A stretch of DNA of 64,000 nt from positions 34,054,501-34,118,500 of the forward strand of contig NC_091251.1 in assembly GCF_042477335.2 (NCBI RefSeq), given 5' to 3'. Shown piece by piece: positions 11,829 through 24,744 of this stretch; the first letter of the stretch is position 1; each line of letters starts with the position of its first letter. The stretch is from Ovis canadensis. Its lineage: Eukaryota > Chordata > Mammalia > Artiodactyla > Bovidae. The translations under genes were made by a program, and so were the position numbers. The notes under the pieces are model-generated. The model worked only from the letters and a program-made list of their open reading frames with translations, had not been told where the DNA came from and made no database searches.

Positions 11829-12092
11829 CGGAGAAGGCAGCGGCACCCTACTCCAGTACTCTTGCCTGGAAAAATCCCATGGACGGAGGAGCCTGGTGGG
11901 CTGCAGCCATGGGGTCACTAAGTTGGACACAACTGAGCAACTTCACTTTCACTTTTCACTTTCATGCATTGGAGAAGGAAATGGCAACCCACTCCAGTGT
12001 TCTTGCCTGGAAAATCCCATGGACGGAGGAGCCTGGTGGGCTGTCGTCTATGGAGTCGCACAGAGTCGGACACGACTGAAGCGATTTAGCAG
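11829..12092 (+). mobile_element. BOV-A2 SINE (dimer)
   Basis: Forward BOV-A2 with an AGC-repeat tail, flanked by agtgtgtatat on the left and agtgtgtatat on the right, a target-site duplication within L1 sequence. It is the inverted counterpart of the SINE at 11217-11504. Confidence 0.9.
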
Positions 12093-12225
12093 CAGCAGTG
12101 TGTATATGTTAATCCCAAACTCCCAAGTTGTCCCCCAACCTTCCCCTTTGGTAACTGTAAGTTTTCTATGTCTGGGAGTCTGTTTTGTAAATAAGTTGAT
12201 TTGTATCATTTTTTTAAGATTCCAG
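12093..12225 (-). mobile_element. L1 fragment
   Basis: The typical ruminant L1 antisense string gtatatgttaatcccaaact continues to tttgtaaataagttgatttg. It continues the L1 sequence interrupted upstream by the inverted duplication. Confidence 0.65.
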
Positions 12226-12229
12226 TAAC

Positions 12230-12812
12230 AGATTTTATTTTCCTGGGCTCCAAAATCACTGGGGACAGTGACTGCAGCCATGTAATTAAAAGATGTTCCT
12301 TGGAAGGAAAGCTATGACAAACCTAAACAGCATATTAAAAAGCAGAGATATCACTTTGCCGACAAAGATCTGTATAATCAAAGCTATGGTTTTTTCAGTA
12401 GTCATGTACAGACGTGAGAGTTGGAACATAAAGAAGGCTGCGAGCCAAAGAATTGATGCTTTCAAATTGTGGTGCTGGAGAAGACTCTTGAGAGCTCCCT
12501 GGACTGCAAGGAGATCAAACCAGTCAATTCTAAAAGAAATCAACCCTGAATATTCATTGGAAGGACTAATGCTGAAGCTCCAATACTTTGGCCACCTGAT
12601 GTGAAGAGCTGACTCATTTGAAAAGAGCCTAATGCTGGGAAAGATTGAAGGCAAAAGGAGAAGGGGGTAGCAGAGGATGAGATAGCATCACTGACTCACT
12701 GGACATGAATTTGAGCAAACTCCAGGAGGTAGTAGAGGACAGGGGAGCCTGGTGTGCTGCAGTCCATGGGGTCACAAAGAATCAGACACACCCGAACCCC
12801 TGAACAACAATA
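12230..12812 (+). mobile_element. BovB LINE fragment (3' part)
   Basis: The open segment 12293-12604 carries the RTE/BovB reverse-transcriptase C-terminal pattern (KAMTNLNSILKSRD, then [19 protein letters not shown], then GHLM). It is followed by the BovB 3' region that resembles the SINE tail (gtccatggggtcacaaagaa). It is 5' truncated and internally degraded. Confidence 0.85.
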
Positions 12813-12962
12813 TGGTACACAGGCCCTCTATATGTGCACCACTGAGGTCTGGCCCTTGTACCCAATTTAAAAAACCTTTGGCCTCCACAGGGCACTCACA
12901 GCACCTGCTGGTAACAAAAGAATCAGTGACACATTTCTATGTGTCCTTTCCTTTTCACTGTA

Positions 12963-13172
12963 CCTAGGTGGATCAGTGGTAAAGAATTTGCCTGCCGTAT
13001 TGAACTGCCAATACTCAGGTTCAACCCCTTGGTCAGGAAGATCCCCTGGAGAAGGGAATGGCAACCCACTCCTGTATTCTTGTCTGGGAAATCCCATGGA
13101 GAGAGTAACCTGGTGGGCTACAGTCCATGGGATCGCAAGAGTCAGACACAACTTAGCAACTAAACAACAACA
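12963..13172 (+). mobile_element. Bov-tA SINE
   Basis: tRNA-like head (gtggatcagtggtaaagaat), SINE body and tail ending gacacaacttagcaactaaa. Confidence 0.88.
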
Positions 13173-13825
13173 TAGTCCCTTTTGCGGATGAAATGTGACA
13201 GGTAAAAGCCAGTGTCTCTGACAGGAAGGAGTAGGGAGCTCCCAGAGGAAAGAGAAAAGGGAAGGGAGAGGGGGCCCGGTCTGAGACCAAAAGTGCAGAG
13301 AGCGAGCCGTGGGCTTCTCCCTGAGACCCTGAAACAGAGCCCCAGGAAGAGGTGATGACAAAAGAGAAGGCTTTTGTCAAGCCTCACAAGAGGAAGTGGA
13401 CCCAAGAGACACGCATCGAGGTCAGAGAACGGCCATGCAGAAGGAAAAAGAGCAAACCAAGCTGCAGCGAGCTCCTGAGCCCTGCGGCCTGGCCACAGGA
13501 AACGGGCAGAGCCCTCAGGACCTGTACAGGGCAGAGCGCCAGCCCGAGGCTCTGGCAGCACAGGCCAGGCGCTGGAGCCACCAGAGGAGCGCAGCTGTTG
13601 CTGAGGCCGCCAGGGTCTGGGGCATGGAGCCCAAGCCCTGACCAGCCCTGCCAAGACAGGGCAGTCAGGGACAGTGCCAGGTTGCTAGAGGTAGCCTGGA
13701 CTGGAAACATGTGAAGGCTTGGGCTATTGCACAGACCCCGTGCAAAACTTAGAAGAGCCTGCTCTGCTCCAGAAGACAGATCCTAGTGTATGGCTTGGTC
13801 CCAGACTTACCACTGCTTCCTGTGT

Positions 13826-14031
13826 GTGTGCTGTGCTCAATCGCTTCAATCGTATCCAATTCTGTGACCCTATGGATTGTAGCCCACCAGGCTCCTCTGT
13901 CCATGGGATTCTCCAGACAAGAATGCTGGTGTGGGTTGCCATTTCCTCCAATCCAGGGGTCGAACCTGCATCTCCTGCGTCTCTAGCACTGCAGGCAGAT
14001 TCTTTACCGCTGAGCCATCTGGGAAGCCCAT
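13826..14031 (-). mobile_element. Bov-tA SINE
   Basis: Reverse ruminant SINE from caatcgcttcaatcgtatcc to ctgagccatctgggaagccc, about 700 bp upstream of CEBPE. Confidence 0.9.
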
Positions 14032-14499
14032 CACTGCTTCCTAAACCCCTCAAACAACATCCCTGGCCTGCACCCAGGAGAGTGGTTTGGAGAGGTGGGA
14101 CTACAAAAGGAACAGGGTGGCTCTGGTAGGTGGAGCCCAGCACTGTTGCAGGGGTGGAGGGGGACTGAGAAGGAGGTGTGTCCAGGGAGGAGCTCGGATC
14201 AGGCTGGGGGTCGGCACTGGAAGAGGGTTCCTCTCTTCCTTCTGACTGGGCCCTTTCTGCACAGGACATTTGGAAGTCAGAGGAAGAAGGACACTCAGAG
14301 TGAGGTGTTGCCCTCAACGAGAATTCTGGAAACCCCCTCCCTGGACTTGACTGGGAGGGGGAGACATTCCCAGAAGCATTGGCTCCCGGGCATCTTAGAA
14401 CCCTGGCTTGGGGCCTGACCAGAGTAGCCCCCATCTGCTAAATAGGCCAGAGGCTCCGATTCTCTAAGGCTTACATCCCTCCCTCTGGGGTGCGCCCTG

Positions 14500-16144
<1,645 letters not shown>

Positions 16145-16314
16145 GCCCACCTGGCAGACTGTGGGCCCCAGCTCCCGAGCCCAGCCTGACCTTTCGGACA
16201 CCCGCCCTCGTTGGGGCCCAGAGCCCCTCTCAGGCCCAGCCAGAGAGAGACCACGGGCAAGTGGCAGCAGGGGGCAAGGAGGAGGGCAGGCCTGGCATGA
16301 TGATTCTGTGGCTG

Positions 16315-16320
16315 AATAAA
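16315..16320 (+). promoter_or_regulatory. CEBPE: CEBPE polyadenylation signal
   Basis: AATAAA lies 171 bases after the stop, giving a short 3' UTR. A GT-rich tract follows from about 16355 and could serve as the downstream element. Confidence 0.8.
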
Positions 16321-16358
16321 ACTGCGTATGACTTGGTGCTGGGGCTGTGCACTGGGCC

Positions 16359-16432
16359 TGGGCCGGTGTGGGGGTGTGGGGGTGGGTGTGGGAGTGTGGG
16401 GGTGGGGGTGGGGGTGGGGGTGTGTGTGTGAT
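16359..16432 (+). repeat. G/T-rich simple repeat
   Basis: Imperfect GGGTGTGG / GGGGGT units, with G-quadruplex potential on the + strand, immediately downstream of the CEBPE poly(A) site. Confidence 0.7.
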
Positions 16433-16833
16433 GGAGGCTCTGCGGGCAGGGAATGCGCAAGGCTAGGTCTGTATGCCTCTCGATTCCAGGCCCAAATAAA
16501 CACTTGGGAAATTCAGCAGACAAGCTGCCCATAGCTGTCCCCCAGCATACCACACAGCCAGGTCTGGTATCTGTCCCTCTGCTCTTCTCTCCCTGGATGC
16601 GGCCCACTCTACTCCCACCCTAGAGGACCTGGAGTGGCCTCTGGACATTCCCTTAGCAGAGCTCTGTGGTTTGCAGGGAGATCTCCATAGCTCCAGGCCC
16701 TCCTGCCCAGGCCTGCCGACCGTAGCCTATTCTCTCTCACCTTGAGGTGTAGCTCTGGGACTTCCTGCCCCAGGAGACCAAGGGAAAATTCCAGATGGCT
16801 CTGATGTATTTATGGTCACTCAGCAATTGATCT

Positions 16834-16962
16834 GAGGAGAAGGAAATGGCAACCCACTCCAGTATTCTTGCCTGGAAAATTCCATGGACAGAGGAACCTG
16901 GCAGGCTACAGTCCATGGGATCGCAAAGAGTCGGCCACAACTGAGCACATCAGCACAGCAAC
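16834..16962 (+). mobile_element. BOV-A type SINE fragment
   Basis: Body and tail of the ruminant SINE (ggagaaggaaatggcaaccc ... aagagtcggccacaactgag). A caattgatctgag string flanks both ends (16823 and about 16962), so it inserted with a target-site duplication. Confidence 0.88.
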
Positions 16963-17254
16963 AATTGATCTGAGACTCAATCCCTTCTCCCCAGTTCCCA
17001 AACTTCAGTCTACCAGACTGACAGACCCCCATGCTTCCAACCCACCCGTGCCCACCTTTGTCCTCCATTCCTTGGGGCATAGGTTCCTTAAAGAATCTGA
17101 GTGTTTTGGGGACGAATCAGTTGGGAAAGGCCTTGAGACCTGTTCGTATACAATAAAATTGATAATGAGGAGGATGACAACCTCCCTGTGCAATGAACCC
17201 CATGTGGAAAGCAGTTTTATCATAGAACTCTAGCCTGAGAGGCATAATATGACA

Positions 17255-17420
17255 GTGCTTGACAGCCTCAGTTTGAATTTCCCTCTACTTGCTAGTTGTA
17301 TGACCTCGTGCCAGTTACTTCTCTCTGTACCTCAGTTTCCACATCTGCAAAATGGGATTAGTAATGCTGTATGTTCATAGACAGTGCCTAGCACACAGTG
17401 AGCATGAATAGTTGTTATTG
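17255..17420 (+). repeat. MIR SINE relic
   Basis: MIR core features are visible: tagttgtatgacctcgtgcc, then cctcagtttccacatctgca, then aaatgggattagtaatgc, then tgcctagcacacagtgagca. Confidence 0.75.
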
Positions 17421-20355
17421 TTTCCTTTTGCTACAACTGAAAGGACCTCCGAGATCTCATCTAAACTTCTCATTCTGCAGGTGAGGAAACCGAGGCTTCA
17501 GAGACGGAAGGGACTCACTCATAGAGTCATGAGATAGGTTAGAGGCAGAGCCAATATTAGCTCCATAAATCACAGATCTCAAAGGGGCTGGAAGCAACCT
17601 CAAGAGATCATCTGGTAGGCTTTGCCCTCAGACAAGAAGATAGTGTGAGCCGCATTTGATAGATAGTTGAGGGCCGGAGGGATAAGAGGCATTCTCCGGA
17701 AGCTCACGCAGGCCCTTTGCTGGCTCCATACATGCACCTGTTTCTCTACTTTGCACTCACACTCTCGCCTTGGAGGCATATGGAACAGTGCAGGGCACAC
17801 GGGTCCCGTTCCGTCAGTGATCAAGGATTGTCGGATAGAATCAGAGACATGAGAGATTATACAGGCTGGTTACAGTCTCTCCTAGGTCACCAATGACTTA
17901 CAGGCCACTGCTGAGATAGTAGTGCTAGACATCAAGGAATAACCTTCTGAGAGGGAGAGAGTCTGGAGTGTAGATCCTCCCAGTCCTCCCTCTCCCACCT
18001 ACCTCCACATCCCCGGGTCAGAGCCTCCACATTGCAGACATCTGCGTGCACCGTGCCTCCCTCACCCAGGACTCAGCCTCTTTCCTGCCTTTGCCTCCAT
18101 GCCTCTCAGGCACCATCTCCCCTACATCTGTGCCCTGGATCCCCCAGCCCCAGGTCCGGTTTGGATACACAGATCTGAACCTCACTAGATGGTTTATTCT
18201 ACCTGAGTTGGGAAGAAGGAGGCGCCCATCTCAGTGGATGCCTGGGAGAATCCCACACCTTCCTTTCAGCCCAGGGGGATGGGTTGCATAAGGGGGGTTT
18301 GTACAGAGCATGGTAAGTGACTCAACCTCCGGATTTCCTCCTCTCAGCTCAAGACCACTGCCCCTGGACTGATGTTCAGGTTCTGGGTGATGGGACCTGA
18401 GTTGCTTCAGTATCTGTTCAATTTCTTTCCCACAGTTCTGAATCACGTCTCCTCCCAGCCCCCAGCACCCGGGGCTCCCTGGGGTGGGTGCCTGCCACGG
18501 GGTCTGGAGGAGAGCCACAGCCTCAGGTGAGAGAAGTGCATACCTGGGCCCTGCCTGACGCAGAGTGATGGGCACACTGCAATCCTCTGTAACAGATCAC
18601 ATCCTGGGGAGAAGACAGGTAGCTGGAAGTCACACTTTCGGAATGAGGTTTTTTCAACTGGTTTGGTAAATTATTCCACAAGTATTTGTTGAGCATCTTT
18701 CTCATACCAGGTCCTTGCAAGTTTCTGAGGACACTGTAGTGACCAAGATAAGTCCAACTCTTAGCTGAATAATTCCTCCACCTGTTGTGTTCAGGCAGTG
18801 CAGGAGATTGTGGGCCGCAGGAGAGTGAAGTCAGGTACTTAGCCCCTAACGCCTGGGGACAGGACAAGGACTCTCTGCAGCTGCCTCACAGCCTGGGAGG
18901 GTGATGGCTCTCTGCTGCTGCTGGAACTTACAACTCCTGCAGCAAGTAACACAGCAGGAGGAGGTAACACTGAAACTGAAACCTTAAAAATGTCCTAGAG
19001 GAGGCAATTGTGGTAAACTGGGTGGGAGGGGAGCAGGGGGAGAGCAAATGCCAAGGCTGTGAGGTGTCCCGATCCGGAAGAAGCAAGGAGAGCTGGTGAG
19101 GCTGACTGAATAGAAACGCAGAAGAAGAGTAGGCCAGAACTGCACCGCCCTCCCTCCAGGACAGTCTTCATCCCCTCTGAAGCAGCAGGCTCCCTGCACC
19201 CCGAGCCCCTCTTCCCCCACCACCCCGCCACAGAGATGCCTGCCTCCAGAGGTGGCAGAAAGAAGGCACCCCCGGGAAGGGTGGTTAGTCTCACCCTTGC
19301 CTGGGGAAGGTACAAGGTCCTGGGACAAGGGCATGGGAACTTTGAAAACCAGCAAATCAAGGTCCGCAGCACACACACTTGTGTTCCCTTGGCTTTACAG
19401 TCCACAGTTCGGCCCACTTTTCCTTCATGAACAAAACTGGGACCAGTGTAAGAGTCCTGAGCTGACAGCCCAGATCTTAGGCCCCAGGGAAGGGGGAGAA
19501 GGGAGGATGTTGGACATACCACCAAGAGGCAGGAAGTTGTCCAAGGTGAGCCTGCCAAGGTCAGTCTGAGGTGGCGGTGGCAGCTGCTTGTGAAAGCTGC
19601 TCCCCCTGCTTGGTGCACACCTCCCCACCCCACCCCCCAAGGATTGCCACATGCCCGGGCCCCCAGGGCCCCCATCCCAGTGTTGCAAGATCCCGGTTGG
19701 GGTTGTGGGGGTGGAAAGGGGCCTCTTCACCTCCACCCCCTACCCTACCCTGCCCCAAGCCAGTGAGGGGACCATGGGATGGAGGGGGCCATACGGGAGA
19801 TGCTGAGGCAACAGTGCCAGGGCCTGTGCACTCCTCTGGGACGGTCACTTCCTGTCACTACCAGTGGGTAGATCTCTCCTTACAGGACTCAGCTGGGGCT
19901 GGTCCCCAGTGGGAAGGATCCAACCTGGACAGGACTCCAGGCTGGCCTGTCAGCTGCCCCCATAAGCAGACCTGGCTTGGCCCCAGAAAAGCACCAATGA
20001 GAAGTTCACTGAGGAGGCCCATCAGAAACTCCCTGAGGCCACCCCATGGAGAAATGATGGGTATTTTCAGAGGAAAACGGCTGCACCTGGCCATCAATGC
20101 TGACTTCATGGAGCAACAGAAGAGTTCTAGGACTTGGGAGAAGGAAGGCTTCCTACTAGGGAGAGACCCCCCTATGCAGAGCTGGAACCTCCCCTTCTCT
20201 TTCAGAAACCCAGATCTGAGTTAGGTAGAGGCAAGCTGTACATAGCATGGATCCCCCACACCCCACAAGCCAAGCTTCACCCTGAAGCACCAAACTGTGC
20301 AAAACCCGACTGCTCCCCACACCTAGCACTGTCACCCCTGGCCAGACCATCCAGC

Positions 20356-20576
20356 CCTGCTGCAATCGGGACGGTTTGCAAAACGCCTGTAGCTCCCGCT
20401 TGGTCACCATCTGAGGTTAGGACTGCGCTCAGGAGATAAGCCCAGGCCCCACCCGCCGTCCCGAGTGAGACTGCTGGCCTGCTGCAATCGGGACGGTTTG
20501 CAAAACCCCTGCCGGCTCCAGCTCTGTCACCATCTGAGGTTAGGGCTGCACCCCAAGATAAAGTCTAGTCCCGCCC
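20356..20576 (+). repeat. Tandem duplication with C/EBP-like and GATA-like motifs
   Basis: Two copies of about 100 bp (20356-20457 and 20478-20576) repeat with a period of 122 bp. Shared blocks are cctgctgcaatcgggacggt, then ttgcaaaac, then gtcaccatctgaggttagg, then an agataa core. Each copy holds a TGCAAT half-site, a TTTGCAAAAC C/EBP-like site and a GATA core. The pair lies about 5.7 kb downstream of the CEBPE start. A +6 kb enhancer required for Cebpe expression in granulocytes has been reported in mouse (from memory), so this is a strong candidate for the equivalent element. Confidence 0.6.
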
Positions 20577-22324
20577 ACTGGCTCTGCCTTCAAACCTTAC
20601 GGGCAGCAGGGCCAAGAGACAGAGCTCCAGGGAAGCCTACTCAGGGTCTGGAAGCCTTAACCAGACCCAGTATGAGGACCCCTTCTGCCTGTCCTCTCCC
20701 TCCTCTTCTCCCCTTTATCCCCAGCCTCACTTTTGCACCCTGTCCTCCTCACCATCCTTTCCCCTCACTCTCCATCTACCTTCCTACCTCCCTTCTCTCT
20801 CATCACTCTCATTCATTCCTTTGCTCAAACAATATTTACAACCCTCTGGGCATTTTGCTTGTTTTAGGAGCTATAGGATAAGCAAGGACTGTCCCTGCTC
20901 TTGTGGGGTTTACAGATTCACAAAGGGGACAGACAAACATACCCCCTCCCCAAAATAAATAGATGGTTCTAAACTGCAGGCAGTGCTATGGGACAGAAAT
21001 AAAGTATGATTGTGACAGATGCTTATAAGAGAATCTGATTTAAAAGTGAGGGTCAGGAAAGGCTTTTGAAGAAGTAACATGTAAGCAGACACCTCAAAGG
21101 TGAGTAGGAATCACTGTGGCAAAAACTGAGGGCTCCCAGCAGAGGCAGGAATTCCCCAAGCAGGACCTTCCCACTCATTGACAGAGGCTGGGGTTGGAAA
21201 CAGACTAGACTGACGGGAAGAGGTGAGGTCAGAGAAGAGCTGAGACCAGATCATGCTCTGAGGGGATGCAGAACATCCCGGGGTGGAACCACCTTCCAAA
21301 GGAAGAAGACATTTCCTCTCTCCTAAGGTGAAAGGGGAGAAACGCAGCAGCAGACACAGACCCAAACAGGTCTGGAGTCCGCTGAGCTTGTTCCCCTCTC
21401 AGTGCTTCTGTTTTCACTACGAAAAAGAGGTGATTTCAAGTGACTTAGTAGGAAGCTTCAAGAAAGAGGCTTAAAGGTGTAAAATCCCAGTTGCTGACAG
21501 TGGAAGCGGGAGCTGAGATCTCTGATCTTGGGAGTGGCCAGTTGAAGTCAAGGATGACAATTTTAGGTGACAACAGTCTGTCCTCTGGAGGGACTTCCTT
21601 CAGGGGTCCTTACCTACTTGGGAGCAAGTGTGGACAAGACAGATGTTGGGTTCATCTAGTCATGGGGGTCTCCCAGGGAAGCAGGATGGATGGGACGGAC
21701 AGGGAAGGGGAGGGATTTTGTTTTGAATCTGGAACCTAAGGCGAATAAGAAGAGGTGAAGAGACAAGAAGGGCCATGGTTCTTCAGTGAGCTTTAGAACA
21801 GCGACAGTAAGCCAGCTTGAGCAAACAAACCATAAGGAAAGGAGATCATATCAGAGAGTGGGATGTTTGATTCAGTTATTTCATAGGTACTGCAGTTTCT
21901 AGTGATAAGGCCTGGGTCTGACCCTGGGTGGGAGTAGGGAGGGCTTGCTAAGGTGGATGGAGAGGCATGTTAAGATGAGAGGATGCAGGAACTGAGAGGT
22001 GATCATACTGGACGGAGCACCCAGATGGATGACTCTACCTAGGATGACTTCTGTGCTCAGCCTCACTTTCTCTGCACAACCCATGACCCACACCCCACAA
22101 CCTATCATTCACCTCCACCCTCCATCAGTGTCCCCTTCCCATCTAGTTTCCCACCTCCATGCCCTCTTTCTCATCTCCATCCTCACCCTCTCCAACTCCA
22201 CCCTATCTCAACACCTTCATCCTCTCCTTACCCCTTTCTCTCTCTGCACCCTTATCTTTCTCATCCTCTTCCTTTCAGCACTTTATTTCGCCTCCACACT
22301 GGGCACCTGAAAAGCTACTGCACG

Positions 22325-22500
22325 GTGGATTAAAGCCTGTGCCCAGGAGCCTAAATACATGGATTCAAATCCCATGGATACCGCCTACCCATGTTGCCTC
22401 GGTTGTAAAAATGGGGTAATAATAACAGCTACCTCATAAGGTTGTCAAAAGGATTACCTGAGTCTAAAGTGCTTGGAACAATGTCTGGGCACAAAGGAAG
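22325..22500 (+). repeat. MIR SINE relic
   Basis: Diverged MIR: aaaatggggtaataataaca, then gctacctcataaggttgtca, then gtgcttggaacaatgtctgg. Confidence 0.7.
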
Positions 22501-22565
22501 GGTCAATCACAGGATTGTTGCCCTCCTCCTCTCCTTGCCTTGTTACACTTTCCTTCCTTCATCTT

Positions 22566-22800
22566 GGGCTTCCCCAGGGGCTCAACCCAATGGCTCAGCA
22601 GGTAAAGAATCCACTTGCAGTGTAGGAGACAACAGGAGACATGGGCTCGATTCCTGGATCAAAGATCCCCTGGAAAAGGAAGTGCAACCCACCCCAGTAT
22701 TGTTGCCTGAAAAAAATCCCATGGCCAGAGGTGCCTGGCAGGCTATGGCCATGGGGACACAAAGATTCGGACACGACTGAATAACCAAGCACGCACACAC
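22566..22800 (+). mobile_element. Bov-tA SINE
   Basis: tRNA-like head (ggctcagcaggtaaagaatc), body and tail ending gacacgactgaataacc, then a CACA-rich end. Confidence 0.85.
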
Positions 22801-24173
22801 ACTCCACTCTCTCACCTCCATTATCCCTCCGTACCTACTTCATATTTCTTCTGAGATGCAGAGATGAATCAGCCTCAGCCCCTACCCTTCCCAGTCTGAC
22901 AGGGAAACAAGCACAAAAAGAAATGTCAGGAGAATATAATAAGCACTACTTCAAAGATGTGAAGGAAATGCCCTTGGAGAATAGAGGATATGCAAACTAA
23001 CACTGCCTGGGGAACTAAAGAAAAGTCTCAACCGGCAAATAAACTTCTCAGCTGGATCTTGAAAGATGAGGAAGGATTTGCCAGGCAAAGGCAGGACGAA
23101 GTATTCCAGCCAAAGGAACATGACGAGTTTCCTGTGCTGCTTGTGTTAGAGGGTCTGAAGTTGTGCAAGCTTATGAGAAGTTAGGATGAACCCCTTCCCT
23201 GGAGAGGGCACGCCCGATCCCAGTAAGGCCAGAAGGGGGCAGCAAAGCTTTAGGAGCTGTGGCAGCCGGAGACCAGAAAACCTCCAGAGCTGCAGAGACC
23301 TTGAACCCTTCTACAAGCCCTGACCCTGAGGGTTTCCCCCAGACTGGGCCAGTCAGGCCAGGAGGGGGGAAAAAAATAAAAACAAGATTTCTGACACTTG
23401 GAGGAAAAAAACTAGGTGTGTCTCAGAAGAAGAACTGAAGTCCTCTAAATATGCCCTCTAACACATGTTGAATATATTTGAACATCTTCTATTAATGTTT
23501 TTTGAGAGTTTACTTTTCCTCTGGGCAGGCCTCTAAGCAGCTTCTATGAAGCCTCACAAAGCTAACAGAGCAGCCTCTCATAGGTGATGTTAGTCAACCT
23601 ACATGTGTTTAAATGGCAATCACCATGTGCTCTACACAGGTGGAGGAAATGCCTAAGTCTTACAGCTTAGAGTTCACCCTATACTGACCTGGGAGCTAGT
23701 GGAGTGCAGGAGCCTTGTCTGTCCAACTCCAATGAAACAGGCAAGCATCTATGAAACAAAGAATGAAGTAATCCCAATTTTTCGTTTCTGAGGTTTCACA
23801 GTTGTCCACTCAGAATGACAGGAACTTAGGCTGAGATAAAAGAGGGTTAGGAGAGAGTTAGGAAGTAGGCTCCTCTTTGGAAAGGTCAGTTGAGGCCTCA
23901 GGAATTAACACTGCCCCACTCCAGCTCTGCTTCTGGCACCCCAGGGGGGGAAGGGTGGGGGCTGCTGCTTGGCCCTTGTAGTTCACATTGGATCTCCTAG
24001 CAGGAATTTAGTCAACAACACTCAAATCTTGAAAAAAAAAAAAAAAAAAACTCAAGCTTGGTGGAGGGGATTTCAAGAGAGATGGTAAGAGAAGAAAGCC
24101 AGATGTAAGTGAGGCAGGGAAGACGGGAACAGAAGGCTAGATCCAGAGCAGGCTATGGAGAGACGTTTATAAG

Positions 24174-24584
24174 ATGTGGCTGCTGCCACTGCTTCTCCTG
24201 GGGACTGCTCTTCCTGGGGACTCCTCCTCCTGGGAGCTGCTCCTCCTGGAGATCTACTCCTCCTGGGGACTGCTTTTCCTGGGGACTGCTCCTCCTGGGG
24301 ATCTACTCCTCCTGGGGGCTACTCTTCCTGGGGCCTGCTCCTCCTGGGAGTCTACCCCTCCTGAGGGGCTGCCTCAGACAGGTGTCTACATGATGAGACA
24401 CAGACGTCTGAGCCTCCTCAGGCCTCCTTTCTCCCCGCTTCCCCCAAACTTCTGTTCATCCTCCCTCACCCTCCTTGGTCCCCAGGATCCTCAACCCCTC
24501 CAAACCCAAACCTGCCATGGTGGAGATCCTGTATCAGAGGGAGCTTGCAATCCTGAAGGAGATGAGGTGAGAGGGGAATCCTGA
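24174..24584 (+). pseudogene. CIROP: psiCIROP 5' coding remnant (signal peptide to first stop)
   Basis: ATG at 24174 opens a signal-peptide-like MWLLPLLLLG. It is followed by a minisatellite (24197-24359), then CLHDETQ in another frame at 24383, then SLLRPPFSPLPPN and SSSLTL ... DPQPL back in the ATG frame. The frame ends at TGA 24582-24584, where the family appears to have Arg (CGA to TGA is the simplest explanation). A frameshift lies near 24406. Confidence 0.8.
24197..24359 (+). repeat. Minisatellite, ten 16/17-bp units, in the psiCIROP signal-peptide exon
   Basis: Ten head-to-tail units of the type cctggggactgctcct. Unit lengths are 16,16,16,17,16,16,17,16,16,17, implying a higher-order pattern. 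The unit resembles the Leu-codon-rich signal-peptide DNA it abuts, so it probably arose by slippage there. Because units are not multiples of three, all three frames stay open across it. Confidence 0.9.
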
Positions 24585-24744
24585 GCCCTGGTAGCAAGGA
24601 CAGAGGCTGGAGAGAGAAAGCTGAAGAGCACAGGAAGACTGAAGGGACAGAGAAGGCTATGGCAGGGAGACCACACAGAAAAGGAATGGGATGTCTAGGA
24701 TGTGGAGGTAAAACTGCCCATCTTGCTAAGTTCCTCTAAGGCAA

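Larger units (their letters stand above)
16340..24173. other. CEBPE-psiCIROP intergenic region
   Basis: No confidently coding exon is present. The stretch holds a SINE at 16834 and another at 22566, MIR-type relics at 17255-17420 and 22325-22500, other old mammalian repeats (about 17430-17660, 18650-18760, 20810-20940), a regulatory-looking tandem duplication at 20356-20576, two exon-like segments at 18436-18526 and 19401-19545 (see findings), and an A-run at about 24030-24049. The longest frame here (19571-20224) has no family signature. Confidence 0.6.

Noticed and set aside
18231-18575. 114-codon minus-strand frame with an IEQILKQLR helix-like piece
   Set aside because: The best splice signals in this interval are on the + str and the minus donor is very weak.
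19987-20103. Possible third exon (KSTNEKFTEEAHQKLPEATP...)
   Set aside because: Composition looks coding and the phase fits the exon at 19401, but the acceptor tract is poor and the end is unclear, so I did not list it as a feature.
19571-20224. 217-codon open frame
   Set aside because: Low-complexity Pro/Gly/Ser-rich composition, no family signal, and no splice or start context that supports it.
22990-23184. 64-codon frame (MQTNTAWGTKEK...)
   Set aside because: The DNA resembles an old interspersed repeat and has no splice or start support.
24486-24566. A separate exon reading ILNPSKPKPAMVEILYQREL
   Set aside because: It has plausible splice ends, but the overlapping frame (DPQPLQ...PEGDE) matches the CIROP order better, so this reading is a shadow frame.
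24174-24584. A novel 136-aa secreted Leu-rich protein starting MWLLPLLLLG
   Set aside because: It is the CIROP signal-peptide remnant plus a minisatellite and ends at a lesion stop; CLHDETQ is in a different frame.
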